64,000 bases of DNA from Adiantum capillus-veneris (GCA_014529385.2 CM043950.1:66358935-66422934); one strand, 5' to 3'; positions 36,745 through 47,948 are shown, counted from the stretch's first letter. The notes: a model not told the origin generated them from the letters alone. Translations and numbers: made by a program.

Positions 36745-38574
36745 TCAACCGATGCCCACTTGCTGGCTGTGATCGTGTGCATCCGGCTGTCCTGCTCCCG
36801 TGTAAGTCCATACACCACCAGACGTACCGCACACGTACTGCAAGTATATACGCAATACCTGCATATCTCCCTCGTGCACTATGCCATCATCAGTCAACAA
36901 ACGACTGACAACCCCAACTGCAAATGCTCCCACTGCAGCCGCGATATCCAGTCTCAAGATCAACATCTCATACATGAGACCACCGAATGCCGATGCAATG
37001 CTAGCGGGCCCTGCTAGCTCTACGGAGCATGCATCAACATATATATCCTTGGCAATAGGCATCTCTGACTGACGAGGCGTGTCAGCCACATGCATCTCCC
37101 GACTGTCCGCAAAAGACGCATCAACCTGTCGTGCAACCTCAGAGCAAACCAGCTGCTCTAGGTGTCTGCTGGAAGACATATCCTGCACAACTATATCCCC
37201 ATGCTCACTGTCGAGCATAAAAAGGAATGACTGCATAATCGCTGACATCTCAGTCTCCTCTAGAATCATCCACTGCAAACATGACCACTCAATCTGCTGT
37301 GACTCACTAGAGCTCTCATGCTCTAACTCCGTATGCATAGACTCTTGCACAACGTCCTCCTGTCGTGACTCACTAGAGCAAGACCGCTCTACCTGTCTAT
37401 CCTGCATAGAAGTATCTCGCACAACTGACTCTCTGCTTTGCTCAGTCACTACCAAAGCATGCATGTCTGATTCTGTCACCTCTCTGTGTGACTGCTCAAG
37501 TCGTGCCCCAACTGTGTGCACAACGAGCTCACTACTCTGCACTCCATGCAAAGTACCCTGCAACCTATGAGCAAAAGAGACTCGCCTGCTCTCTCGCTCT
37601 CTACCTGGCTGCGTGATCACAGAGACAACACCGTCTCTCCCGTGATCCACATGCAATGGGTAACTTGTACCACTCCTGGCACCTCTCGCAATCACTAGCG
37701 AACCCAAATACATCACAAAATCTCGCTCTCGTAGCGAAATCTGACATCCACAATCTCTAAGCTGACCAATCGAGATCAAACTCACTGTCAAATCTGGTAC
37801 ATAGCGCACATGTCGTAACAAGTAAGATGCACCACTCGGTAATGACAGTCTCACATCTGCTGCACCTGCTATCGCATGCACCGATCCATCGGTCAAACGT
37901 ACACTGCCAAGCATCCCGCTAGAATAGCTACAAAACCATGCACGATGCGGCGTGACATGAAACATAGCATCTGCGTCTAGCAACCACTGCGAAGGGAGTG
38001 CACTATCCACATGTATAGCATCTCGTGCATAGCTCGAGGTAAAAGTGACATCCCCGTCACTAGTATACTCCGACACTACATGTGCCTCAATTATCAAAGC
38101 AACTGAGTCCATGGCATCACTACATACATCTCTGAGACTGCCATGTCTCCTACGATGTCGCATACGACGAAAACAACGCCGTCTAACGTGTCCAGAATGA
38201 CCACAATACCAACATGTCACCTATCGGCGTGCTCGTGAATGTACATGTCTCACACGAGTCCGTGATGACTCAGATCTATCATAGATATCATGTAATTTGT
38301 GCCAAAGTTCTCTCGAAGTAGTCTCATACATAACAAGAGCATATACAGATTCTGCAAGGTGCAAAGAGAGCGTAGATAGTGCCATCTCCTCTAGCTCCTG
38401 CCACTGATCGTCAGACATGTTTGAAGGTCTACCTGTATCACCACTCAATGGTCGATGCAACCCTCGCTGTGTCAATGCATCAAGCATACACTCTCTCCAT
38501 GCCTCAAAGTCTGACCCATCAAACACGCGCATCTGTGAGAGGTCACAATCTGATCAATCACCAGTCTCTGCCAT
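36745..38574 (-). pseudogene. Copia 2 gag and long ORF lacking RT core and integrase
   Basis: ATG at 38574 (- strand), with a TGA near the start. Copia-type gag begins MRVFDGSDFEAWRECMLDAL (38532 down to 38221). A single TAG follows, then a 491-codon ORF in the same frame (38220-36745). The ORF has a perfect CCHC knuckle CWYCGHSGHVRRRC and a protease-like region whose active site reads LLDADAMFHVTP instead of DSGAS. A long Ser/Glu/Arg-rich stretch follows, then a C-terminal remnant (FGGLMYEMLILRLDIAAAVG, VSRLL) matching the segment after the RT palm in copia pol. The central Ser/Glu-rich part is unrecognised. Confidence 0.82.
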
Positions 38575-38615
38575 GAGCAATGTCAATACAAGCCTCGCAT
38601 GCTCTAGTATCACAT

Positions 38616-38807
38616 TGAAGGGGATCGAGGAGCACCACAGACGGAGAGTGAGAGAGAGAGAGAAGGAGACACACAACACAGATACGGGTGGGGAGACTCA
38701 AAGAGTGAGCAGCCCCCTATACACTTATGCTATGTATAAGGTATACAAGTCAGTGGGCGCCCAGACTCTGGGCGGCCGGGCAAGGCACAGACGCCTATGT
38801 CCCAACA
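38616..38807 (-). repeat. Copia 2 LTR (internal copy)
   Basis: 192 bp, same ends. On its - strand 5' side it has the polypurine string CAAGTGGGAGGT. On the other side it has a degraded primer site (GATACTAGAGC). It therefore acts as the 3' LTR of one unit and the 5' LTR of the next. Confidence 0.9.
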
Positions 38808-39336
38808 ACCTCCCACTTGTGAGGAAACTTGCAGTAAATATCACTCTCACATCTGAGAGCAAACCATGTGTGGAATCCTCGACACACAATAAACAACTTC
38901 TGCTGCAGAAAATTCAGCGTTTAGAATTTTAAAATTCTGATATGACGAGCGCGTCCGGAGCGTGCCAAAACCCCAAGGTAGACTCCTGGATCACATGTAT
39001 CCGAGTCCGGGTGTGAAAGCTATGCCAAAAAACCTCCGTTTCGACCCAAAAACACAGCATAAACTGCCAAAAGAGGGCTGAAAAATGCAGCTCCTCAACC
39101 GTAGCTCGAATGAGGTTTCTGATGGCTCGAATGGCTTCGAAAGGGGGGTAAAACGCTAGGATACCTGGAGGAAACGCTCTCAAAAAGCTGAATTTGCCGA
39201 TGCCGAAGTCGAAACCCTGTTTGCACTCTTGAAAGTGCGCGCGCGCGGATGCGATTTTGGGAATGAAATTGGCTCTCCGCTGTCGTCGTGACTGTGCACA
39301 CATGCGCTCCCTCCGCACCTACGCTCTGATACCAAT

Positions 39337-39524
39337 TGAAGGGGATTGGGGAGCACCGCAGACGGAGAGTGAGAGAGAGAGAAGGAGACACACACACAAT
39401 GTGGGTGGGGAGACTCAAAGAGTGAGCAGCCCCCTATACACTTATGCTATGTATAAGGTATACAAGTCAGTGGGCGCCCAGACTCTAGGCGGCCGGGCAA
39501 GGCACAAACGCCTATACCCCAACA
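39337..39524 (-). repeat. Copia 2 LTR (5' terminal on the - strand) with primer site
   Basis: 188 bp. Immediately inside it, on the - strand, lies TTGGTATCAGAGCG (39323-39336 on +), a perfect tRNA-iMet primer site. The 529 bp between this LTR and the internal LTR (38808-39336) have only short unconvincing ORFs. Confidence 0.93.
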
Positions 39525-41213
39525 AGAATGAGCTACAAGAATCCGATTGGGAAAAATTTTGACTCTAACATAGATTTCATGGCCTAGTAGGACTAACGGG
39601 GGAGTTTGGAAAAAAGTGGTTCGGGAAGTCCGAGTATAGATACCCAAGATAGGCTAAAATCACCTCATTTCCACTTGTTGCCTTTGGAGAGAGAGCTTTT
39701 CGACCTTCTTCGCGTGCATTTTCTGGAGTCCACAGTTGCCTGTTTACAATGCAGTCTCACATGAGACTTGAGGGGTAAGTTCTATACTTGTCAATGATCC
39801 ATTCTGTACGGCCGGTAGCTAGTCTAAACCCCTGGAAAAAACCCTAAAATCCGAGCAGTGCATGAAGACCTACGAACGAAAAACGACCATAGCGGCCTGT
39901 CAGCTCAACCAAATCAGATGAGACTTGAACTGTATCATGCCCCTAGATGATATAACACTTCTATATCAACAATTGACCATTCGGCAAGGGTCGAGGGGGG
40001 TCCCAAGTAGAAAAGCTAGGTTTTTGGCAGATGCCAAAATTGGATTTTGACTCCACAGACAGCTTATCTACGGGGTATATATACAATGTATATGGTTGTT
40101 TCATAAAATCGATCAAGCCAAGCCCTCGGAAAGCAGAAAACAACTTGAAGGCTACAAAGCGTCAAATTTGACATACGAGGTCAAACTGACTCCAAATGGG
40201 CCAAAATTGGATGAGTTGCTTCAAAACTATGTAGCGGATAAGTCCATAGCCTCAAAAGTGACTAACCAACTCTACAAGCCACGTACTCACAAAAATCGGT
40301 GATTTCAGAGTTGACAAAGCACGAAGTGATGCCGGCAACACAAAACTTTACCAAATTCAATTTAGGACTTGTTTTAGGTGTATAGAATATGTTTAGGTCA
40401 AAATTCTCAAGTTTTGCAAGAAAAAGTTGACTGCTGTAAATAATCGTGATTATTTACTTTTACAACATTTTGGCTTGAAAATAATACCATCACTTCACCT
40501 ATCACTTGTGCACACCTATTACATGCCACATTTCAAGTATGAGCCAAAATGATCAATGATAACTTGGAAAATTGCCACAAAACGCAAAGAAGTCCTTTCA
40601 AACCAAATTTTGAGTTATTTGTCACATTTTTCGATCCAAATCACCTCAAATCTCATACACACAGTCTACATCATGCATAGAACCAAGTTGCTTCAAAAAA
40701 TATTCATTTTGATGAAAAAGTTAATAATCGCGATTATTTACTTGTTGACCAAGATAGGGGGAAATTGCAACTTTGACTTCATGGGACCAAGGCACATAAT
40801 TTCCTAAGTCCACTAACCAAGTTTGAACAAATTTGGAGCTCAAAATTCTCAAAATTCCTTTATATCTATTGTTTCAGAGACGAAAAGCCTAAATCTGGCA
40901 CCATTCTCACCCTTTGCACTCAAATGAGCCCACACTTCACTCAGAGTATCTATTTGATATATACTTCAATCCTATAATGCCAAAATTGCAAAAAGTTGAA
41001 AAAATCATTAGTTGTAAATAATCACTTTTGTTGCAAAATTTTGTTTGGACTTTATGATTTTGATCTTTACATGTTTTTATGCATCTATGTATGTTCAAAA
41101 ATTAATTTGAAGCAAATTGGACTCAATTTGTCAGTAATTCAGACTGAAGGACATTTCAAAGCGGAATCTATCAAATTTTCTAACTTTGACACTCTATTCA
41201 CTTAACAGGAGCC
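39525..41213 (+). repeat. gypsy A 3' noncoding stretch with palindrome repeats
   Basis: Resumes gypsy A after Copia 2. 39530-40400 shows nothing recognisable. From about 40400 the same 285-bp type repeat as in the leader reappears: palindromes at 40437-40456 (TAAATAATCGTGATTATTTA), 40721-40740 (perfect: TTAATAATCGCGATTATTTA) and a half copy near 41015. The sequence between them is AT-rich without genes. It ends at ...CACTTAACAG, an acceptor-like site directly before the 3' ORF. Confidence 0.75.
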
Positions 41214-44200
41214 ATGCAAGCTGTAGAAAAGGCCAAGAAGAGGGAAGCGGCAAGAGCTCCCACCATATCAACTGGACCCTAGTTCAGTAAAGACAGCCAA
41301 AGCAACCTATCTATTGAAAGAACAGCTTGAGGAGAACAACACAACGATTTTCATAGGTAGATTTAAAAGTGAAGAAGGACATCAGATAGAACTACAACTT
41401 CTGTCAAAAGAGGTCTATGGTGTCACGGCAAAGCCCGAAACGAAAGAAGCTAACAGAAGGCTTGGACTTAGAGAATTCTACGATCAAGAGCCACGTGATG
41501 TAGATTTTCAGAAAGTCTATGAGCTCGTGTCTATAATCAAGGAAGATGGAACAGCCCCCCAGATTACTGACCAGCAACGACACAAGGTAGAAGTGGTAAT
41601 TACGAAATAAATAGTGGCTAAAGCTCTCAAGTTGCCGATAGAAGGGATGACCATGAGAGCTAGAGACAGAAAGACAGTAGGTACCTTCACCAAGGAAACC
41701 GCTACAACAACCTTTGCTGATCTCATTCATAAGCAAGTGGAAGAACCAGCAAGATTATATCATCAACACTTCCACCTTCTAGCAAAGAGACCACCAAGGT
41801 CCACAACACCCGATCATGCAGTTGCAACTACCTTTACACAAGTGTTAAAGTTGACAACCAGGCAACCCATCTACCACGCACAGTATGTGTTATCCACACT
41901 GAAGGGTACAAAGAAAGAGGGCAAAATAACCTATCTGGGAGCACCTGAAGTACTCACAAGAATAACATACCATGCTATCAGCCTGGCAGAATTTTTCGCC
42001 TGCCCCAGATCAAAACACATGGATTGTGTCTGCACAGTCATCTCCTCGAGCTACAAGGTCCACAAAACGAGTTTACATCTAATGAAGAATCTTCAGAGAG
42101 CTCTTATGAAGCACATAGCAGCGAAAGCTCAGACAATGAGGAGAAAAGATTCAGACAAAAGGAGATGAATAAGAAGGCTGTGGCCGCACATCAAGAAGAG
42201 CCTCAGAAGAAAAAGGCGAGGTTTGAAAGGGAAAAAGAAACCTATGAAAGAAGCCACCAAGCTGTAGGTGAGGACCCTAGAAAGTGGGTACCAAAGGAGC
42301 TAAAGGGGCCGAGAACAAAGAATCCTGCACGAAAAGAAGCAGAAGACCCAAAGGATTTTTTGGAAATAATGTACCAGGAAGCGAAAGCATTAAAGCTAAA
42401 AGAAGCCCACGAAGCTAAGAGAAAAGCTAGAGAAGATGCATCCGAGCAAGAAAAACAAGCTGAGGTGACACAACAAGGTGAGACCCAGCACGAACAAAGT
42501 TAGATGACTCCCATACCATCGTCACCAGCTACAGAACAACACAACCACCCCATGCCAAGCCCTCCACCATCACCAACAGTTAGACCCACTGAAGTAGAAC
42601 AAAACAAGGAAAAAGATCCTGGACCGCAAGAAGCTGCAGGATCTGAACAACAAGCAACAACCGAACAAACCAAAGCAAAGGAGCCAAAGCCGAAAAGGGC
42701 AGCAAGTCCTGAACCAAAGGGAGCCACAAGGTTTGAGCAAACAAAGGCACAAGAATCAGAAACCACATCGTCTACCACCACCCAACAGGAAACAGCCGAG
42801 GCATCCACGAAGCCTCAAGAAGACAAAGTAGTAGAGACAAAAGCACAGCCTCAAGGGAAGGAACAAACTCGACCGCTGCCACAAACAGCCGCCACAGCCC
42901 CACCAAAAGAATCACAAGACCCTACTGAATCATCTAGCCAACTCACAGAAACTAAAGATTGGCAGACAAATGATGAGATAATTCTCCAAGTTAATGAATA
43001 TGCAAAGCAGATGCAGAAGATGACATAAAAAATGTGATCAGCAGCACTTAGCTGCAGTGCTAAGACTAAAGAGTTGGAAATGGTGATAGACGCTCTTCAA
43101 GGAGAGCTAGAGGAAATATTAAATGTCATCACCGATCTACAGAAACAAGTCCAAGAATTGAAAGCTGAAGTTGAACAACACCAGCTAGCCAGAGAAAAAC
43201 AACAAAAGGAAATTGAAGAGCTAGGCGAACTTCTCATGAAGTTAACAGATGCCTTCAAGACCAAAGACGAACAACTGACAGAGGTTACCAACGAACTCTT
43301 AACTACAACTCTATCAGTTCAAAAGATCCAAGTACAGTTAGACATATCAAACGCTTCACTGCAGTAGTCAGAGCAGAGGATCAATGATCAGGCAACCTTC
43401 TTGCGACATATAAGACAAAATCCCACAGTTGCCTCGATCAAAGGTACAGACAAAGTGTATAAAGCACTGGAGAAAAAGAATAAATATCTTGAGCTAGAGC
43501 TAAAGCTAGAGCAATCACAACGCAGAGACCTTGCATTAATGTGGGTACAAAGAGAAAAAGAGTTGCTCAAGGAGATAGCAGAGCTGAAGAGAGTTAACCA
43601 CTTACTGCGAGATGGACAACAAGACATGCAGGAAGAAGCAGGTACATCAGAACAACCCCACATCGATATTCCCTTAGTCTCTTTTCCTAAGATGGAAACA
43701 CAGCCAACAGAAGGGCTCGGGGGAGAAGGAGAATTTCAAGTACCATTCACAGAAGCCGATGAAGTGCCAATGGTCCAGCTGTCAAAAGTTGAAGAAGATG
43801 CACTTAAAGAGAAGGTTGCCCAGGAGACGGATGAGCAATGGAAAGCAGCGATGGATTGGGAGTTGAGAATTCTCCATTCTGTCAATGTTACTCAACTCAC
43901 TCCCAACCAAATCAATGCACACTGGTATCAGCAATCACTGCCATACCCCTTGATCAAGGTCAAGCTGCTACAGGTCAAGGAATGAATATACAAAGACATG
44001 CAAGCAGAAGGTGCAGATGAAGTCCAACCCAAGTGGAGAAAGAGCTAGCTGAAGAAGAATCCTAGATACTTGATTCTGTTCACAAGAGCACCTACGGCAC
44101 TTCAAAAAGACCCAATTTTTTGTCATGTACCAAGAGTAAGGACGTGGCAAGCACACGAGGCAATGACAAAGAAGTGGCCTACATGGATGAATTATCTGAG

Positions 44201-44609
44201 ATTGCAAGCTCCAGAGAAGGAAACACTGACAGAGGAATACATGGTGAAAACCCTAACGGGCGCCATGGCATTCTTCAAAAATCTTCATGATCTTTCATGT
44301 TCTATGCTCTACAAAATTTTCCGAATGCTGCTCACATGTATTGAATTCTTTCATGAGCTAGAGCAAGCGGGAGCATTGTGGATGTCCTTTCTCGAGGGCA
44401 ATAAGGGTTTATGCTACGACCTCAGTGGCCAACCTTCAGAAGAAGTCCTTTATGGCTTCTACGCCCGCTGCATGTTCTTGCCATCTCATAATATGTTTGC
44501 GTTTGAGGAAGCATTCTACACAGGGTCTTTCACTTGGCGAACGAAGATTTTTGGGCCAGTGATCAGAAACCTAACTTCTAGATTCGTAGGCTACTCCGCC
44601 TCGAGCTAA
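41214..44609 (+). pseudogene. gypsy A 3' ORF, ~1,130 codons, unidentified, coiled-coil rich
   Basis: ATG at 41214 (MQAVEKAKKREAARAPTIS), one frameshift near 41280 and another near 42100. It then stays in frame 3 to a stop at 44607, with internal stops near 42501, 43026, 43365, 43983 and 44046. In order: a globular N-terminal part, an acidic/basic EEKRFRQKEMNKK segment, a Pro/Gln/Thr-rich low-complexity stretch (42504-42950), heptad-rich coiled coil (43074-43660), and a C-terminal globular part with WPTWMNYL, LEGNKGLCYDLSGQ and FYARCMFLP. No membrane segment or known domain seen. It occupies the place where some plant gypsy elements carry an extra or env-like ORF. Confidence 0.7.
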
Positions 44610-44761
44610 AGAACAGAGTCACTATGCAATTTTTGCAAGTTCCAGACAAAGAAAGAAAGATCGGATATGAAAAGGCTTTACATGCACTTAAAGACCGCCT
44701 TGCCAGCCATCAACCTGAAGATTATTTCACCCATAAAGTTGTGTCAAGGGACGACACATGC

Positions 44762-44775
44762 GAGGAGGGGGGGAA
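44762..44775 (+). other. Polypurine tract of gypsy A
   Basis: GAGGAGGGGGGGAA directly precedes TGTTAGCAGC. Polypurine runs of this form prime plus-strand synthesis and mark the start of the 3' LTR. The 150 bases between the ORF stop and this tract show no gene. Confidence 0.75.
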
Positions 44776-45696
44776 TGTTAGCAGCAAGCTAACTCGGATA
44801 CCATTTTCCGGAGCTCTCATTGTAAAAACATTTATTATTTTGATGAATCGAAAATATTGTAACTCTCATTTTCTGGATAAACCTTGAAATTGATGAGCCG
44901 AGGCTACAAGCTTCCACATTGTATCAACCTTGCTTTACCTATCTTTAGTTAGAGCTCCTAGATTATTAGTTTTGACCACCAAAAACCTTCGCTAAGGTAT
45001 AAAAGCCAATTTTTGCAAGTTATTTTTAAGTTTTGGATAATGAAATACACAACGTGAGCTAACGGCGGTCACTTCTTTCCTTCTCGCGCTTTTTGCTCCC
45101 TCCCCGGTTGTCACATTGCAGTCGCATATGTTGCGTTGCAACCGTAGGTAAGAGCTCTACGCATTGACATAAGCATTTCACAGTATTTCGTAGCTTTTGG
45201 CGTCTCCGACCGACGGCCTAATTTCATCATAAGTAGGAATTTACACTTTAAAATCAAAACTAAGCATAGGCGGGGTATTGGGGTATCATTGCTAAGCATT
45301 TAGATGCATTCTGGGTCGAAAACGACTAGGTCAAAATTCCACTGCTGTTAATAATCGCAATTTTTTCACTTGACTTAAAGTGGGATTTGAGACCATAAGC
45401 ATGTGTGCTTAGGTCTTATAAACATGTCCTAGAAGTTTCGTTATGTTTGGATGTCATTTGATGCTATAACGGATGTGATTTGTTTGCCGATGTGAGCGAT
45501 TGGCTTTTGGTGATTTCAGCCACTTGAGTGTAGCTTGAGTTAGATGCGAGTTGTTTGTTCTTTTCCAAGAGATTGACAACCACTTGTAGCCTCTATGCAC
45601 TAGTCGAGTCAGCTTCGTCCCATGGATTGACAAATTAATCGTGGTTCTCGCTACGTCTGCAATAAGATAGGAGTGAGGTTAGACACCTGTCCCACA
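44776..45696 (+). repeat. 3' LTR of gypsy A
   Basis: 921 bp, TGTTAGCAGC to CCTGTCCCACA, with short inverted ends TGT/ACA. A TATA box GGTATAAAAGCC lies near 44996. One more copy of the palindrome motif (TTAATAATCGCAATTTTTT) is at 45348-45366. The last bases match the 5' LTR end at positions 1-12. Only that short overlap can be compared, since the rest of the 5' LTR is outside the window. Confidence 0.68.
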
Positions 45697-46640
45697 TTAG
45701 TCGAATTTCATTATAGCTCCCAAGCACACTAATCGGGAGCTTTGACATTAGTGAAATGGACCACGTTATAAAGAGCTCTTTAATAGTAATATATCCGTAA
45801 ACCTTCTATCCTTTTGCATAATCCATGGACCAAGCTTGCCTTTTACCACTTGTTAGCTTCTGTAAATAAGTGTTAGTGAAATTCCATCACAGTCCCCAAA
45901 CACACTTTGATTGAGAGCCTCAATAGTAATGGAATAGAGCACGTTAGCAACATCCAGTAGTGATAGTAGGGATGGCATCGGGTAAGTGTTGAACTTTCCA
46001 AGCGTGTGGAGATGAGTTGGGACATATGTGACTAGTAGTCCCTCCCATCATGTTAGTGTCAAAACTCAGAGAATGCGACATTAATTTCAAACCTAGAATC
46101 CATTGTCATATGTTGCTCACAAAGCACATATGCTTTAGCCATTTTGTGTAAAACTTAGAGTGAAAATAAAACAATCAATTAAAATTTATTGTTAAGAACT
46201 AGAATTGGAGAAACAAAAATTAATGGAGCACTCCATTGAATTCTTGGCTTCTACAAGGGAATTCGGGACTCTTTGCTCCTCATGCTGCATAGCTTTTATG
46301 TGGAGGTCACTAAATTAGGCGGAACACCCTCACTCAAAGAGGCGTAGAGAAATTGTAGATACAAAGGTACATTGCAGGCAATGATAGACATAGAGGTAGA
46401 CACATAACTATGCTACATGAAGCCATTGTAGAGCATTGTGGATGGAAATCGATTAAACTCCATTGCCTTATGTAGTTGAAGTGACGCACGAAAGCGGTGC
46501 TAGCTGCAACATACCATCCAAGTGCTTTGCATGCCAAAGGTGAGGTGATGTAGGATAAGGAGTGCCCGAGAAGTGGAGACAGATCTTCGTCCTCTTAGCC
46601 TGAGATGGCAGGTAGTTTGGCTAAGAGTTTGTCAGTACAC
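45697..46640. other. Flanking sequence right of gypsy A, no gene seen
   Basis: Mixed sequence without credible ORFs. A weak diverged direct repeat occurs at about 45715-45775 and 45877-45945; both read like TCCCAARCACACT...GAGC...TAGTGAAATGGA...CACGTTA. Confidence 0.5.
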
Positions 46641-46645
46641 CCCTC

Positions 46646-46646
<1 letters not shown>

Positions 46647-46705
<59 letters not shown>

Positions 46706-46714
46706 ACACACACA
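46647..46714. repeat. 45-base poly-C run followed by (CA)n
   Basis: An uninterrupted C run of 45 bases (46647-46691) abuts a (CA)n tract to about 46714. Very long C homopolymers are rare in plant DNA and prone to assembly length error. Confidence 0.93.
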
Positions 46715-46734
46715 TCACTTTCACTTGTGGTTTA

Positions 46735-47147
46735 CTATTTTGAGAATGGAGATTTCCTGATATTTAACACTACATGGATGGTAGGTATAAGTTAAAAAGG
46801 TTTTAAGTAGGACATGGATAACAACAAGTGATAGGTTTGTTGACACCTGTAATACGTATTCAAGGCTAATGAATCTATTGTCTTGTTTATATAGATGCAG
46901 GTGAGGACTCCATCTTTACTTAGGATCTTTTTAGCTAAGATGTTGTCTATCACTATCGAACCTGGCCTCTTTCACTTCATAATATGTTCTTGACTATATT
47001 ATGTACAAAACACTAGAATGGTACCTCATCCTCACTATGATGTACAAAAATGAATCAAAGACTGAGTTGTTTTTGTGCTAATCATTGTCCTTTGTCTAAA
47101 TCCAATTGTCTTTTGAATTGTTATCTTCTTTTGTGTATAAGTTAAAG
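46735..47147. repeat. Segmental duplication, copy 1
   Basis: About 415 bp starting TTTTGAGAATGGAGATTTCC and ending near TGTATAAG. It matches 52867-53275 closely. The duplication extends left into the (CA)n stretch, matched by 47676-47721. No coding capacity seen. From 47148 to 47595 nothing is recognised. Confidence 0.9.
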
Positions 47148-47595
47148 ACAACAATACGCACGTCCTAAACACAAGGTTCTCCCAGAAAGCTGGGAAACGA
47201 GGACACTAGCTCTGGAGATTTTTATCTATAGGCTTTGATGGACCCACTGTCTATAATTCCTTGTTAGGTTGACAGGTGTTATGTGGTCTTTTCTTGTCTA
47301 TAGATCAAATTCCTGCTCATAGCTATTGTAGTCTTTGACTCTGCTGGTTTTAGGTTGCAGGTTAATCCATGGTTCGTTTGAGGACTATCTTTTGAAATTG
47401 GTTAAAGCATGGAAGACTAACTATGCACGGCATCCATACTATTCTCTAATGGCTAAGAAATACTTAAAACTCCGATGGAGTATAATCCTCTTAACATTGT
47501 CACTTATAGCTCTCATGAGATTCATGCATTTTCTGATATGATACAGCTCTTTCGTTTCAGACTTCACTATTCTATTCTTATCAACTTGATGAGGT

Positions 47596-47641
47596 AGTAG
47601 GCCCATACTCAATGGGCCTACTATCGACTCATTGAGTATGG
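47596..47641. other. Two overlapping, mutually exclusive perfect hairpins
   Basis: Hairpin 1: AGTAGGCCCAT / ATGGGCCTACT (47596-47606 with 47612-47622, loop ACTCA). Hairpin 2: CCATACTCAATG / CATTGAGTATGG (47603-47614 with 47630-47641). The left arm of hairpin 2 overlaps both arms of hairpin 1, so only one can form at a time. Confidence 0.85.
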
Positions 47642-47721
47642 TGCCTGGGTTAGGGCGCATGCACGTGCGTGCACACACACACACACACATGTCACTTCTA
47701 TATGTGGCTTACTGTTCTGAG

Positions 47722-47948
47722 TGTTGCAATTAGGGTTACAGAGAAACACACACAGCTTGGAGAAGACGAAGGAAGCTCAAGGCACACAATAGAGAGTGTG
47801 TTACTTAGTGTGCAATGGAAAGATGGATAGCCCTAGAGTGATGGGCGTATATACAATGCTCGGGGGAAATAACATCCTAAAGAGGGAAAAAATGCCCCGG
47901 CAGTCCTAGTGTGTTCACACACATCACTACCACATGTATATGGTAACA
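47722..47948 (-). repeat. Copia 3 3' LTR
   Basis: 227 bp. Differs from the other LTR by scattered substitutions and an extra CAAGGCACACA-type segment. Confidence 0.94.

Larger units (their letters stand above)
36478..39524 (-). mobile_element. Copia 2: tandem (three-LTR) Ty1/copia derivative
   Basis: Three direct LTR copies of about 188-192 bp at 36478-36665, 38616-38807 and 39337-39524. Outer flanks carry a perfect AGAAT duplication (36473-36477, 39525-39529), so the whole thing behaves as one insertion. On the - strand it reads LTR, primer site, ~530 bp, polypurine tract, LTR, gag, one long ORF, polypurine tract, LTR. No integrase and no RT catalytic core are present, so it is non-autonomous. 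Confidence 0.93.
1..45696 (+). mobile_element. Giant Ty3/gypsy retrotransposon (gypsy A), nested host of three other insertions
   Basis: Read as a single element because consecutive parts of one gag-pol resume across each insertion. The parts in order are 5' LTR end (1-12), primer site (15), leader, gag, protease, RT, RNase H, integrase, second protease-like domain, noncoding stretch, 3' ORF, polypurine tract (44762-44775) and 3' LTR (44776-45696). The visible 5' LTR end and the 3' LTR end share an almost identical run ending GTCCCACA. The CACTA, gypsy B and Copia 2 insertions account for about 28 kb. The remaining ~18 kb is large for plant gypsy elements but known in the Tat/Ogre group. Many stops and frameshifts show it is inactive. 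The left target duplication is outside the window, so the right boundary rests on LTR logic only. Confidence 0.72.

Noticed and set aside
36760-37698. Ser/Cys-rich ORFs on the + strand
   Set aside because: They are shadows of the - strand Copia 2 ORF, which has recognisable CCHC and pol remnants.
41214-44609. Envelope gene (retrovirus-like) for gypsy A
   Set aside because: No signal peptide, membrane segment or furin-type site is visible; position alone is not enough.
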